DNA from: Gammaproteobacteria bacterium
Lineage (GTDB): Bacteria > Pseudomonadota > Gammaproteobacteria > Eutrophobiales > Eutrophobiaceae
Assembly: GCA_028819495.1 (NCBI GenBank)
Contig: JAPPLI010000152.1
Coordinates: forward strand, 1 to 60,163
Direction: 5' to 3'
Length of the DNA stretch: 60,163 nucleotides
Below, piece by piece: positions 27,650 to 36,686 of the stretch (its first letter is position 1; each line of letters begins with the position of its first letter). The notes under the pieces were generated by a model that saw only the letters and a list, made by a program, of their open reading frames with translations, ran no database searches and had not been told where the DNA came from. The position numbers and the translations under genes are program-made.

Positions 27650-28078
27650 CTACGTATCGGCGATCATCTGTTCCAACCGTTCCCGGCATTGCTGCCTGAA
27701 TTCCTGCAGTTCCTGCATGACGATCTGTACGTCTTCCAGTTGTCTTTCCAGCAAATGCATTTTTTCATTGATTTTATCCAGTATGTGGTTTAACTGGGCG
27801 ACTTCGCCAGGCTCGGCATCATATAACCGGAACATTTCACCGATTTCATTCAGGGAAAACCCCAGTCGTTTCCCGCGCAGGATCAGCTTCAGGCGGGTGC
27901 GGTCCCTGACGGTGTAATACCGGCTGCGTCCCTCCCTGAGCGGGCTTAACAAACCCGCATCTTCATAGAACCTGATGGCGCGGGTTGTGACGTCGAACTC
28001 CTTCGACAAGTCAGATATGGAATACAGTTTTCTCTTGTAAGTACTTGATATATCGGTTTTATCAGTATTAACAGGCAT
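27650..28078 (-). CDS. MerR-family regulator, LiuR-like
   Basis: 142 residues. The N-terminal winged helix-turn-helix of MerR type is YSISDLSKEFDVTTRAIRFYEDAGLLSP (19-46), followed by the wing REGRSRYYT. A C-terminal coiled coil (residues 92-140, rich in E/Q/L) mediates dimerisation. There is no cysteine-rich metal site. This is the pattern of LiuR-type regulators, which in proteobacteria control branched-chain amino acid and short acyl-CoA catabolism. It is divergent from icmF, with a 16-bp perfect palindrome in the shared region, and sits beside the acyl-CoA synthetase, so it likely controls both. Confidence 0.88.
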   Translation of the reverse strand: MPVNTDKTDISSTYKRKLYSISDLSKEFDVTTRAIRFYEDAGLLSPLREGRSRYYTVRDRTRLKLILRGKRLGFSLNEIGEMFRLYDAEPGEVAQLNHILDKINEKMHLLERQLEDVQIVMQELQEFRQQCRERLEQMIADT

Positions 28079-28113
28079 ATTTTCTCTTGTGATGGTAGCA
28101 GGAAAAAAAGTAA

Positions 28114-28143
28114 TTGACGTTTACGTAAACGTAAATATAATAT
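28114..28143 (+). promoter_or_regulatory. icmF promoter with palindromic MerR-type operator
   Basis: The palindrome ACGTTTACGTAAACGT (28117-28132) is perfect. It overlaps a -35 (TTGACG, 28114-28119) and fills the spacer to TATAAT (28136-28141; an alternative -10 TAATAT lies at 28138-28143, spacer 18). Operators inside the spacer are typical of MerR regulators. The motif resembles, from memory, the TTTACGT/ACGTAAA sites described for LiuR. Confidence 0.75.
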
Positions 28144-28175
28144 ATTCAGACTCCCTGAGCAAGTGAAACCAGCAC

Positions 28176-31100
28176 ATGACCTCTGAAAGCAAACGGCCTG
28201 TACCCGGACCGCGCTTTGTTACGGCGGCCAGCCTGTTCGACGGGCATGATGCGTCCATCAATATCATACGCCGCATACTGCAACAGTCCGGGGCGGAGGT
28301 GATCCACCTGGGGCATAACCGCTCCGTGCATGAAATAGTCAGGACGGCCTTGCAGGAAGACGTGCAGGGCATTGCAGTCAGTTCATACCAGGGCGGGCAT
28401 GTCGAGTATTTCAAATACATGCTGGATATGCTCCGGGAAAACGATGCCGGCCATATCAAGGTGTTCGGCGGCGGCGGCGGGGTGATTGTACCGGACGAGA
28501 TACAGGAATTGCATGAATACGGCGTACAGCGCATCTATTCGCCGGAAGACGGCCACAACCTGGGATTGCAGGGAATGATAGACGACATGCTGGAAGCCGG
28601 TAGTTTTGATGTCTGCAGTGTGCGTCCCGTTACGCCGGGGGAATTGCGAAACGGGGATGAACTAACCTTGTCCAGGGTGATCAGCGCGATTGAAAACAAC
28701 AGGTGTACCCCGGACCAAGTGAAAGCGCCCGGGAATGGCAGGGACACGCCCGTGCTGGGCATTACCGGTACCGGCGGCGCCGGCAAATCCTCGCTCACCG
28801 ATGAAATCATCCTGCGGTTCCGCCTGGACAGCCGGGACAGTCTGAGAATCGCCGTGCTCGCGATCGATCCTACCCGCAGGAAAACCGGCGGGGCCCTGCT
28901 GGGCGATCGTATCCGTATGAACTCGATTTATCATGAAACGATATTCATGCGTTCCCTTGCAACCCGTTCGGCGGCAACGGAGATACCGGAATACCTGCCG
29001 GATATCATAAATGCGGTGAAAATGGCGGGATATGACTTGATAATCGTCGAAACACCGGGTATCGGACAAGGTGACGCGGGGATCGTTCCCCTCGTGGATA
29101 TTCCCTTGTACGTGATGACGCCCGAGTTCGGCGCCGCCAGCCAGTTGGAAAAGATCGACATGCTGGATTTTGCCGAAGCCGTGGCCATCAACAAGTTTGA
29201 CCGCAAGGGCGCCGAGGACGCCCGCAGGGATGTGGCGAAACAACTGCAACGCAACCGGCAGGAGTTTTCCGTGTCCCCGGACGACATGCCGGTGTACGGC
29301 ACCATTGCCGCGAAATACAACGATGCCGGCGTGACCGCGCTTTATCAGGGCCTGCTGCCTGTCCTGAGGGAAAAGGGACTGCCGGAATTCGAAAGCGTCC
29401 TGCCCGGGGTAAAAGATAAAACGTCGACGGAGCGTTCCGTCATCGTTCCGCCGCACCGGCAACGGTACCTGGGAGAGATAGCTGCCGGCGTCCGGGAATA
29501 CCATGACCATGCACGGAAGCAGTCGGACATCGCAAGGGAGCGGCAGCAATTGCAGGCCAGTGCGTCGATGTTGAAGTCCTGCGGTAACGGGACCGACCCG
29601 GCTTCCTGTACCGCGTTGGAGGAACTGGCCGCACGGAAAGAGGAAGCACTGGACCCGACTTCCAGGGATTTGCTCGAACGGTGGCCCGCTATCAGGGAGC
29701 AATACCAGGGAGATGAGTATGTTACACGGGTGCGGGACCGGGAGCTCAGGACGAAAACCACGTACACCACGCTTTCCGGCACGGTGGTTCCCAGGATCAT
29801 GCTGCCCCGTTATTCGGACCACGGGGAATTGCTGGGCTGGTTGATGCGGGAAAACCTGCCCGGCTATTTCCCCTATACCGCCGGCGTGTTCCCGTTCAAG
29901 CGGGAGAATGAGGACCCGACCCGCATGTTCGCCGGTGAAGGCGACCCGTTCAGGACTAACCGGCGCTTCATGAAACTGTCTGAACATTCCGAGGCCAAGC
30001 GCCTGTCGACGGCATTTGATTCGGTGACTCTGTACGGATTTAACCCGGATGAACGGCCGGATATCTACGGCAAGGTCGGCAATTCCGGCGTTTCCGTCGC
30101 CACCCTGGACGATATGAAGGCCCTCTACGACGGCTTTGACCTGTGTGATCCCGACACCTCCGTATCCATGACCATCAACGGCCCGGCGCCGGCCATCCTG
30201 GCCTTTTTCCTGAATACCGCGATCGACCAGCAGGTGGAGAGGTTCAGGCTGGAGCATGAACGGGAACCTGATGCCGGGGAAGCCGCCCGTATCAGGTCGC
30301 ACACCCTGGAAAATGTGCGCGGCACCGTGCAGGCCGATATCCTGAAGGAGGACCAGGGACAGAATACCTGTATTTTTTCCACGGAATTCAGCCTGCGCGT
30401 GATGGGGGACATACAGCAGTACTTCATCGACAACAATATCCGCAACTTTTATTCGGTGTCCATCTCCGGCTACCACATCGCCGAAGCCGGGGCAAACCCG
30501 ATCTCGCAGCTTGCCTTCACGCTGGCCAACGGTTTCACCTTCGTCGAAGCCTACCTGGCCCGGGGCATGCATATCGATGATTTCGCCCCCAACCTGTCGT
30601 TTTTCTTCTCCAACGGCATGGACCCGGAATACACGGTCATGGGCAGGGTGGCGCGGCGCATCTGGGCCGTCGCCATGCGCGATAAATACGGCGCCAATGA
30701 GCGCAGTCAGAGATTGAAATACCATATCCAGACCTCAGGGCGCTCCCTGCACGCCCGGGAGATGGCGTTCAATGACATCCGCACCACCTTGCAGGCCCTG
30801 ATCGCCGTGTATGACAACTGCAACAGCCTGCATACCAATGCCTTTGACGAGGCCGTCACCACGCCAACGGAGGATTCGGTGCGGCGCGCCCTGGCGATCC
30901 AACTGATCATCAACAAGGAATGGGGCCTGGCCATGAACGAGAATCCCAGCCAGGGTTCGTTCATCATCGAGGAACTGACCGACCTGGTGGAAGAGGCGGT
31001 ATTGCAGGAGTTCGAGCGTATCTCAGAGCGAGGCGGGGTCCTGGGCGCTATGGAGACCGGGTACCAGAGGGGCAAAATACAGGATGAATCGCTGTATTAC

Positions 31101-31415
31101 GAACATAAGAAGCACGACGGCAGCTACCCCATCATCGGTGTCAACACCTTCCTCAACCCGGCGGAGGAAGAGGCTTCCGGCACGATGCTGAGCCGCTCAA
31201 CGGAGGAGGAAAAGCAGAGCCAGCTAAGGCGTCTTGGAGAGTTCGAGGACAGAAACAGGGAAGAGGCAGACAAAGCCTTGGAGCATATTCGCAATGCGGT
31301 CATCAACAATGAAAATGTGTTCGCGGAACTCATGGACGCAGTGCGCTATTGCTCCCTGGGACAATTGACAGACGCCTTCTTTGCCACCGGCGGGCAATAC
31401 CGGCGCAGTATGTGA
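28176..31415 (+). CDS. icmF: Fused isobutyryl-CoA mutase
   Basis: 1,079 residues, the full IcmF fusion. The N-terminal B12-binding domain contains the lower-ligand motif region FDGHDAS (21-27) and [11 protein letters not shown]. The central MeaI-type G-protein chaperone domain has P-loop [12 protein letters not shown] (195-206) and NKFD. The C-terminal TIM-barrel mutase domain starts near TTYTTLSGT and contains [13 protein letters not shown]. IcmF converts isobutyryl-CoA to n-butyryl-CoA with adenosylcobalamin, and its G domain protects and reloads the cofactor. Unlike the usual DxHxxG motif, serine follows at the glycine position. Expression probably depends on the divergent MerR regulator. 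No cobalamin riboswitch is visible. Confidence 0.95.
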   Translation: MTSESKRPVPGPRFVTAASLFDGHDASINIIRRILQQSGAEVIHLGHNRSVHEIVRTALQEDVQGIAVSSYQGGHVEYFKYMLDMLRENDAGHIKVFGGGGGVIVPDEIQELHEYGVQRIYSPEDGHNLGLQGMIDDMLEAGSFDVCSVRPVTPGELRNGDELTLSRVISAIENNRCTPDQVKAPGNGRDTPVLGITGTGGAGKSSLTDEIILRFRLDSRDSLRIAVLAIDPTRRKTGGALLGDRIRMNSIYHETIFMRSLATRSAATEIPEYLPDIINAVKMAGYDLIIVETPGIGQGDAGIVPLVDIPLYVMTPEFGAASQLEKIDMLDFAEAVAINKFDRKGAEDARRDVAKQLQRNRQEFSVSPDDMPVYGTIAAKYNDAGVTALYQGLLPVLREKGLPEFESVLPGVKDKTSTERSVIVPPHRQRYLGEIAAGVREYHDHARKQSDIARERQQLQASASMLKSCGNGTDPASCTALEELAARKEEALDPTSRDLLERWPAIREQYQGDEYVTRVRDRELRTKTTYTTLSGTVVPRIMLPRYSDHGELLGWLMRENLPGYFPYTAGVFPFKRENEDPTRMFAGEGDPFRTNRRFMKLSEHSEAKRLSTAFDSVTLYGFNPDERPDIYGKVGNSGVSVATLDDMKALYDGFDLCDPDTSVSMTINGPAPAILAFFLNTAIDQQVERFRLEHEREPDAGEAARIRSHTLENVRGTVQADILKEDQGQNTCIFSTEFSLRVMGDIQQYFIDNNIRNFYSVSISGYHIAEAGANPISQLAFTLANGFTFVEAYLARGMHIDDFAPNLSFFFSNGMDPEYTVMGRVARRIWAVAMRDKYGANERSQRLKYHIQTSGRSLHAREMAFNDIRTTLQALIAVYDNCNSLHTNAFDEAVTTPTEDSVRRALAIQLIINKEWGLAMNENPSQGSFIIEELTDLVEEAVLQEFERISERGGVLGAMETGYQRGKIQDESLYYEHKKHDGSYPIIGVNTFLNPAEEEASGTMLSRSTEEEKQSQLRRLGEFEDRNREEADKALEHIRNAVINNENVFAELMDAVRYCSLGQLTDAFFATGGQYRRSM

Positions 31416-31457
31416 CAGCCCGCTGCCATTATAAGGAGTCCCTTCGGGACCAGTATT

Positions 31458-31558
31458 TGACTGGACTCCCGCCTGCGCGGGAGTGACGAGTTGCTGGTAC
31501 GCGGGAATGATCCCCGATTTCACGGGAGCAGGCTGTAGGGGGCGCGGGAATCCAGTCA
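31458..31558. repeat. Palindromic repeat element downstream of icmF
   Basis: About 100 bp bounded by near-perfect inverted repeats: TGACTGGACTCCCGC (31458-31472) and the complement of TGACTGGATTCCCGC (31544-31558), one mismatch. Inside is a perfect hairpin ACTCCCGC/GCGGGAGT (31465-31484). A further hairpin GTCCC/GGGAC lies just before it (31438-31450). Such TGGATTCCCGC repeats are widespread in proteobacteria. The right end supplies the stop codon of the sulfatase gene. Confidence 0.7.
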
Positions 31559-32908
31559 ATCAGGCATTGCCAATGCCTCCAGTTCCCTTTGACCGCGCGC
31601 CAGGTGAGCCTGCATTTCCTGCCACTTGTCAGGCCGGTGTGCGGCCATACTGTAACGCTCCTGCGGGTCTGTACGCATGTTGAACAGCAACAGGACGTCG
31701 TGCTCCGGCAACCGGCGGTCGATACCGCGATAACGGGCCTGGACCAGCATTTTCCAGTCCCGGGTCCGTACTCCCGCAATTCGCCCGTCGCTGAAGTAAT
31801 ACAATACCTGATGCGGCGTGTCGTTGCCGCCCTTGAGCATGCCTGCTATGTTCTTGCCGTCAAGTTTCAGTCCGGCGGGCAACGCAGCGCCGGCAATGGC
31901 CCCCAGGGTAGGCAACAGGTCGATATTCATTGCGATGCCGGTGGATACGGCCCCTGCAGGAATATGGCCGGGCCAGCGCGCTATGAACGGGACCCGGTAA
32001 CCTCCCTCCCACGGTGTGCCTTTGCTGCCGCGTAATCCGCCCGTACTGCCTTGCGGATAAGGTCCGTTGTCGCTGGTGAATATCACCAGGGTTCGCTCAT
32101 CCAGTTCCAGGCGCTGTAAGGTATTGAGCAGTTCGCCCATACTCCAGTCCAGGGATTCGACGACATCACCGTACAGGCCGGCGCGTGATTTACCGGCGAA
32201 CCTGTCCGGCACGTGCAACGGCACGTGCGGCGCCGTGTGAGACAGGTAAACGAAGAAAGGCCGGTCTCGGCTCTGTTCAATGAAGCGTATAGCTTCGGCG
32301 GTATAGCGTTCGGTCAGCGCTGCCTGCCGGACCGGCTCCTCAATTTTCCTGCTGTCCCGGTACAAGGCGAGAGGCATTGCATTATTGCTGTACGGCAAGC
32401 CGAAATAGTAGTCGAACCCCTGTGTGGTCGGCCAGTGTTGCGGCGTGTGGCCGAGATGCCATTTGCCGATGATCGCGGTGCGGTAACCCAGGGGTTTCAG
32501 CATTTCCGCTATGGTGATTTCCTCTGCCGGCAAGCCGTGTTCATCAGCAACGAAGATTACCTGGTGCGCCAGACCGGAGCGGATCGCGTAGCGGCCGGTC
32601 ATGAGTCCTGCGCGGCTGGGAGTGCAATTGGAGCCGCTCGCATAGAAATCTGTCAACCGTACTCCCTGGCGCGCCATCTCATCGAGGTGCGGTGTCTGAA
32701 TGTGCGTAGATCCGAAACTGCCCAGGTCGCCGTAACCCAGGTCGTCTGCCAGCACCAGGATGATGTTGGGGGGACGCTCAACCGCCGTGGCCGTCACAGC
32801 GAAGAGTACCAGGCATGCCAGGCTGAGGGCGTTAAAACGCCGATGTTTGTTACATCCTGTAGTTGCTGATGCTCCTGGCTTCTTGTCAGTTCTTGTCAAG
32901 CCCTTCAT
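31556..32908 (-). CDS. Secreted sulfatase (formylglycine-dependent), first of two
   Basis: 450 residues from the ATG at 32908, which overlaps the 3' end of the neighbouring sulfatase by 23 bases. A signal peptide is likely (NALSLACLVLFAVTATAVE). The alkaline-phosphatase fold starts with PNIILVLADDLGYGDLG, where the two Asp bind calcium. C95-T-P-S-R is the sulfatase motif whose cysteine is oxidised to formylglycine. TSDNGPYPQGSTGGLRGSKG and IGKWHLGH are further signatures. It should cleave sulfate esters in the periplasm. The open frame extends 70 codons upstream, but that part lies inside the other sulfatase gene. The stop comes from a repeat element, so the C-terminus may be altered. Confidence 0.9.
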   Translation of the reverse strand: MKGLTRTDKKPGASATTGCNKHRRFNALSLACLVLFAVTATAVERPPNIILVLADDLGYGDLGSFGSTHIQTPHLDEMARQGVRLTDFYASGSNCTPSRAGLMTGRYAIRSGLAHQVIFVADEHGLPAEEITIAEMLKPLGYRTAIIGKWHLGHTPQHWPTTQGFDYYFGLPYSNNAMPLALYRDSRKIEEPVRQAALTERYTAEAIRFIEQSRDRPFFVYLSHTAPHVPLHVPDRFAGKSRAGLYGDVVESLDWSMGELLNTLQRLELDERTLVIFTSDNGPYPQGSTGGLRGSKGTPWEGGYRVPFIARWPGHIPAGAVSTGIAMNIDLLPTLGAIAGAALPAGLKLDGKNIAGMLKGGNDTPHQVLYYFSDGRIAGVRTRDWKMLVQARYRGIDRRLPEHDVLLLFNMRTDPQERYSMAAHRPDKWQEMQAHLARGQRELEALAMPD

Positions 32909-34235
32909 ACATTTCACCGTCAGTATGGCTCGATAATACCTCCAGCGTCTTGCGTCCACGTTCCAGATGTTCAAGAAGGTGTTGTCCGGCATCACTGTGA
33001 TCGCGGGACATATCGTACTGTTCACCCGGATCGCGAGACAGATCAAACAGCAATATCTCTCGCATCCTTGTCGCTTCGAACAAAACAGGTTTGGCGTCAC
33101 GCCAGGGGGGATAGTCACTGAGAACCATTCGCCAGCGTTGGGTACGCAGTGCTGCTATGCGTTCATTGTTAAAGAAAAACAGTGCTTCGTGCGGCGACTT
33201 GTCTGTATCCCCGAGCAGGACAGGCATGATGTTCCGGCCATCGAGTTGTCCGGATCGAGATAGAGGCACACCGGCCGCTTCCGCCAGGGTCGGCAACAGG
33301 TCGATATTCATGGTCATTGCGTCTGACGTTGTGGAAGCCGGGATGCGCCCGGGCCAGCGGGCGATGAACGGCACGCGGTACCCACCGTCCCAGGCCGTAC
33401 CCTTGCCACCGCGTAATCCGCCTGTGCTGCCCTCGGGGAAGGGGCCGTTGTCGCTGGTAAAGATAATAACCGTATTACCTGCAAGCTGATTCCGTTGTAC
33501 CGCTTCCAGCACCTGTCCGACGCTCCAGTCGAGTTCCTCTACGACGTCGCCGTATGCGCCAGCCCGGGATGTGCCGGCAAATGCGGGAGAGGGGACCAGG
33601 GGGATGTGTGGCGCGGTATGGGAGAGGAACAGGAAGAACGGTTGATCTGTGTCGGCTTCGATATACCTGACGGCTTCCTCGGTAAAACGCCGGGTAAGGC
33701 CGCTTTGTTCAAACAGTTCACCGGTTGTCAGTGTATTGCGGTATATCGGTTGTTCAGTGTCATTGGGATGCAGCAGGCCGTAAAATTCGCCAAAACCCTG
33801 CGCATTGGGTTGTTGTGCCTCTGTGTGATGGCCCAAGTGCCATTTTCCGATCAATGCAGTGCGGTAACCATGCTGTTGCAGCAATCCGCCTATTGTCGTC
33901 GCACCCTCCGGCAACCCGCGCTGATCGTTAACAGTAATGGTCTTATCGGCCAGGCCGTTCCGGATGGCATAACGCCCGGTCAACAGTCCCGCGCGCGATG
34001 GTGTGCAGACATTGCCGCTGGCATAAAAATTGGTTAACCGGACGCCTTCATCCGCCAGGCGCTCCAGGTGCGGCGTTTTTATGAGCTCAGCGCCGTAAAT
34101 TCCAAGGTCGCCGTATCCCAGATCGTCCGCAAGGATCAGGATAATGTTGGGCGGTGTTTCAGGAACCGCGATGGATGGACTGCCAATGACTTGCAGTATT
34201 AAGGCGAAGAGCAGGATAATGACACGGAGTTTCAT
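32886..34235 (-). CDS. Secreted sulfatase (formylglycine-dependent), second of two
   Basis: 449 residues from the ATG at 34235, giving the signal peptide MKLRVIILLFALILQVIGS. An ATG at 34265 would add ten residues and cannot be excluded. The fold begins PNIILILADDLGYGDLG. Cys77-Thr-Pro-Ser-Arg is the formylglycine motif, IGKWHLGHH and FTSDNGPFPEGSTGGLRGGKG follow. It is a close paralogue of the gene at 32908, so tandem duplication is likely. No formylglycine-generating enzyme gene is present in the window, so maturation must use one encoded elsewhere. It ends in a 23-base overlap with its paralogue. Confidence 0.9.
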   Translation of the reverse strand: MKLRVIILLFALILQVIGSPSIAVPETPPNIILILADDLGYGDLGIYGAELIKTPHLERLADEGVRLTNFYASGNVCTPSRAGLLTGRYAIRNGLADKTITVNDQRGLPEGATTIGGLLQQHGYRTALIGKWHLGHHTEAQQPNAQGFGEFYGLLHPNDTEQPIYRNTLTTGELFEQSGLTRRFTEEAVRYIEADTDQPFFLFLSHTAPHIPLVPSPAFAGTSRAGAYGDVVEELDWSVGQVLEAVQRNQLAGNTVIIFTSDNGPFPEGSTGGLRGGKGTAWDGGYRVPFIARWPGRIPASTTSDAMTMNIDLLPTLAEAAGVPLSRSGQLDGRNIMPVLLGDTDKSPHEALFFFNNERIAALRTQRWRMVLSDYPPWRDAKPVLFEATRMREILLFDLSRDPGEQYDMSRDHSDAGQHLLEHLERGRKTLEVLSSHTDGEMYEGLDKN

Positions 34236-34275
34236 TGTGTTGAAATATCTACCGCAATAATACATGAATACTGGA

Positions 34276-34590
34276 TTACTCGTTATTGGCCCCACCGGTA
34301 TTTGTTTCAAGCAGTTCACGCAGGTATGAGACGTGATTTTGAAAAGCGCGTTGTCCGGACGCGGTAATCCCAACCCGGGTCCTGGGTTTCTTGCCTGCGA
34401 AGTCCTTGACGATTTTCACATAGCCTGCTTTCTCCAAGGTGGTCAGGTGAGCACCCAGGTTGCCGTCCGTGGCGCCTGAGACGGTTTTTAGTTTCACGAA
34501 CTCCAGCATCGCCTTGCGGGGCAGGGCGTTCAATGCAGCCATAATCTTAAGGCGCACTGACTGGTGAATGATTTCATCTGAGGTGTTCAA
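34276..34590 (-). CDS. Small winged-helix transcriptional regulator
   Basis: 104 residues with a winged helix-turn-helix (LKIMAALNALPRKAMLEFVKLKTVSGATDGNLGAHLTTLEKAGYVKI, then wing KPRTRVGIT). It resembles the short PF13601-type regulators that often accompany a membrane protein. The start is TTG at 34590, directly after the TGA of the upstream membrane gene, with GGAGAG as Shine-Dalgarno about six bases before. It therefore forms a two-gene unit with that gene. The downstream sulfatases lie on the same strand and may be its targets. Confidence 0.82.
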   Translation of the reverse strand: MNTSDEIIHQSVRLKIMAALNALPRKAMLEFVKLKTVSGATDGNLGAHLTTLEKAGYVKIVKDFAGKKPRTRVGITASGQRAFQNHVSYLRELLETNTGGANNE

Positions 34591-35154
34591 TCAGGCTCTC
34601 CGCATCCACAAACCACCGGCAATGAGTGCGCTGCCTCCGAGTATTGAGACTATCAACGGAAACTGGGCAGGCGCAAGGAATAAGGCGCTGACGACCAGTA
34701 CGGCGAGGATAGCGCCAATAACAGTGAGTCTGTAACCGGTCCATAAGCCCATGAGCATGTAAATCGCCGCTATCAGAACCGTTATGAAAGACTGAATCTG
34801 AATACCTGAAACGGGGTTAAAGATGGTAAATGTCATGGTAAGAAACACTGTTATGATGACGACAGCGGCCATATAACGTAAACCTTCGCTACGCGCGCTG
34901 TGTTTGGTAAAGCGTTGTGCGTCTCTGGCTACGAGATAGCCGGTGGCTACAATACCGATCGTATCGACAATGAGCCATCCCGTACCAGCGTTCTCAGGCG
35001 ATATAACGCTGATAATCCCTGCGATTATCCATAGTGCTCCCCAGAGTAGCAGATAGGGACTCGCCACCTCATAATGATGAAGGGTAAGACTGTGTTCTTC
35101 AGCCTTTTCGGTATCACGCAATGCCGTTTCGGCTTCATTTTTGGTTATACTCAT
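34591..35154 (-). CDS. Small membrane protein paired with the regulator
   Basis: 187 residues. A soluble N-terminus (MSITKNEAETALRDTEKAEEH) precedes six hydrophobic helices. The start at 35154 is chosen over an upstream ATG because AGGAG lies eight bases before it. Not recognised beyond similarity in layout to membrane proteins encoded next to small winged-helix regulators; such pairs may sense membrane state. It is directly followed (TGATTG) by the regulator gene. Confidence 0.7.
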   Translation of the reverse strand: MSITKNEAETALRDTEKAEEHSLTLHHYEVASPYLLLWGALWIIAGIISVISPENAGTGWLIVDTIGIVATGYLVARDAQRFTKHSARSEGLRYMAAVVIITVFLTMTFTIFNPVSGIQIQSFITVLIAAIYMLMGLWTGYRLTVIGAILAVLVVSALFLAPAQFPLIVSILGGSALIAGGLWMRRA

Positions 35155-35381
35155 GATTGTTTCTCCTCTTAATGTGACAGTCATAAGGAAGTATAAGCAT
35201 ACATTAATACTCTGTCAAGCAGAGTTCTCTAAATTAATTCTTATTTTATAAATATATTCGAGAAAAAAGCTCAGAAGATTATGAATCTACAATCGGTTGG
35301 GTTTTTCTTTGGGATATACTATTGACATATTCCTGACCGTATCTACCACCAGATTTATGTTTGACATAAGCGGAGATTTCT
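35155..35381. other. 227-bp AT-rich intergenic region
   Basis: Separates the divergent membrane-protein gene and the VapB-like gene. It must hold promoters for both. TTGACA occurs at 35322-35327 and TATACT at 35315-35320, but no well-spaced pair was found. No RNA gene recognised. Confidence 0.4.
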
Positions 35382-35582
35382 ATGAAACGATCCACTGTAT
35401 GCATGAATAACAAGAATCAGGCTGTGGGGCTTACTATGACTGCTACATTACCAGCTTCAGTAACAAAGGTAGATATGGATAATACACGCTTGAATACATC
35501 TGCCGGAGAAAGTTGGGATGAATGGTTTGATGGACCAGGGGTCTCAGATGATTTTATGTCGGAACGGGAGCAGCCGGCTTGA
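35382..35582 (+). CDS. Orphan VapB/VagC-like antitoxin
   Basis: 66 residues. The N-terminal half (CMNNKNQAVGLTMTATLPASVTKVDM) resembles the AbrB-like DNA-binding domain of VapB/VagC antitoxins (usual form: NRSQAVRLPK). The C-terminal half SWDEWFDGPGVSDDFMSEREQPA is a clear VagC tail, the part that neutralises the PIN toxin. The N-terminal domain is degraded: the conserved RLPK is replaced by GLTM and the domain is short. No VapC gene follows; the next gene encodes a nucleotidyltransferase. It may be a relic or an antitoxin acting in trans. Shine-Dalgarno GGAG is seven bases upstream. Confidence 0.75.
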   Translation: MKRSTVCMNNKNQAVGLTMTATLPASVTKVDMDNTRLNTSAGESWDEWFDGPGVSDDFMSEREQPA

Positions 35583-35639
35583 AAGTTCCCATATATTGAA
35601 CTATAGTTCATAAATAATGAACCTTCGATACGAGTCACA

Positions 35640-36221
35640 ATGAGCCGGTTAAGCAATGCACTTTTTACGACCACCCAACAGAAAGTTCTGACCCTGTTAT
35701 TTACACAGCCGGATAAAAGCTTCTACGTCAAGGAAATACTGCGGTTGACAGGGATGGGGGTTGCCACTATCAAGCGCGAACTGGACCGGATGCGTACTGC
35801 CGGCATTTTACGAATGACGAAGATCGGAAACCAGCATCATTACCAGGCAAATCGCGAGTGTCCGATTTTTCGGGAATTGTCCGGGATAATAAAGAAAACT
35901 TCTGGTATAAAAGGTTCCATCAGTTCTGCGTTAACTTCCTTATCCGGAAAGATAGAATGGGCGTTTATTTACGGTTCGCTCGCTGCCGGTAATGAAACAA
36001 CGGGGAGTGATATTGATTTGATGATTATTGGTGATACCGGATTTTCCGAGGTTGTTAGTTTACTTAATCCCGTCCAGGAAATTCTGGGGCGGGAAATTAA
36101 TCCAAAGATCTATGGCAGGAAAGAATGGATACTGATGAAAACAAGCAAGAATGCTTTTGTAAATGAACTATTGTCGAAACCAAGAATGGATGTGATGGGT
36201 GACAACCATGGGCTTGGATAA
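35640..36221 (+). CDS. Winged-helix minimal nucleotidyltransferase (MNT)
   Basis: 193 residues. An N-terminal winged helix (about 10-75, QQKVLTLLFTQPDKSFYVKEILRLTGMG) is joined to a minimal nucleotidyltransferase domain. The polymerase-beta type motif is Gly112-Ser113 with Asp124 and Asp126 (GSLAAGNETTGSDIDLMIIG), so catalytic residues are intact. It overlaps the next gene (HEPN-like). MNT/HEPN pairs act as toxin-antitoxin systems in which the MNT protein modifies or inhibits the HEPN RNase. The extra DNA-binding domain may allow autoregulation. No strong ribosome-binding site is visible at 35640. Confidence 0.85.
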   Translation: MSRLSNALFTTTQQKVLTLLFTQPDKSFYVKEILRLTGMGVATIKRELDRMRTAGILRMTKIGNQHHYQANRECPIFRELSGIIKKTSGIKGSISSALTSLSGKIEWAFIYGSLAAGNETTGSDIDLMIIGDTGFSEVVSLLNPVQEILGREINPKIYGRKEWILMKTSKNAFVNELLSKPRMDVMGDNHGLG

Positions 36222-36648
36222 ATTAGTAGGGATAGCGCTTGACAGAATTGACCCTGATGCGTCCGTAATAAAACGATTGATTTCAGCAGCCGAGCGTAAC
36301 ATAGCAGACGCGCATGTTACGGAGATCAGCGCTGAAAATCGGTTTGACGTAGCTTATAAGGCCATTATGCAACTGGCAAATGCGGTTCTGCAGGCTAACG
36401 GGTATAGGACATTGACTGATAAACCGGGGCATCACATGACGATGATGCAAACGTTGAATCAAACGGCAGGTATCGATAAACAGACTGTCATCGTTCTGGA
36501 CGCACTAAGAAAACAGCGTAACGTCGCTGATTATTCGGGAGATGTCATTCCTGCAAGCGCAGTAAATGAATGTATCTCACACGCAGAAAATTTACTGAAC
36601 GATATCAGGAATTGGATGAAGAAAAATAAACCAGAATTGATCGAATGA
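36208..36648 (+). CDS. HEPN-like partner of the nucleotidyltransferase
   Basis: 146 residues from ATG 36208 (GGGTG lies upstream; an in-frame GTG at 36199 is the alternative). It is all-helical, with ALRKQRNVADYSGD where HEPN RNases have R-x4-6-H. Here Arg is present but the histidine position reads Asp/Tyr. It could thus be a non-catalytic HEPN or belong to a subfamily with RNxADY. The overlap with the MNT gene indicates co-expression and complex formation. Whether it is toxic cannot be told from the sequence. Confidence 0.75.
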   Translation: MGLDKLVGIALDRIDPDASVIKRLISAAERNIADAHVTEISAENRFDVAYKAIMQLANAVLQANGYRTLTDKPGHHMTMMQTLNQTAGIDKQTVIVLDALRKQRNVADYSGDVIPASAVNECISHAENLLNDIRNWMKKNKPELIE

Positions 36649-36686
36649 TCTGAGTGCGGACTTCGGTTAATACCGAGTTCTAATAG

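Noticed and set aside
28081..28175. Possible cobalamin riboswitch before the B12-dependent icmF
   Set aside because: The 95-bp region is too short, and no B12-box-like sequence was seen; it contains a promoter and operator instead.
28662..30725. 687-codon minus-strand frame inside icmF
   Set aside because: Antisense to a complete, well-conserved mutase; composition is unlike a protein and no motif is present.
32909..33118. 70-codon upstream extension of the first sulfatase
   Set aside because: It lies wholly inside the second sulfatase gene in another frame, and the signal peptide follows the ATG at 32908.
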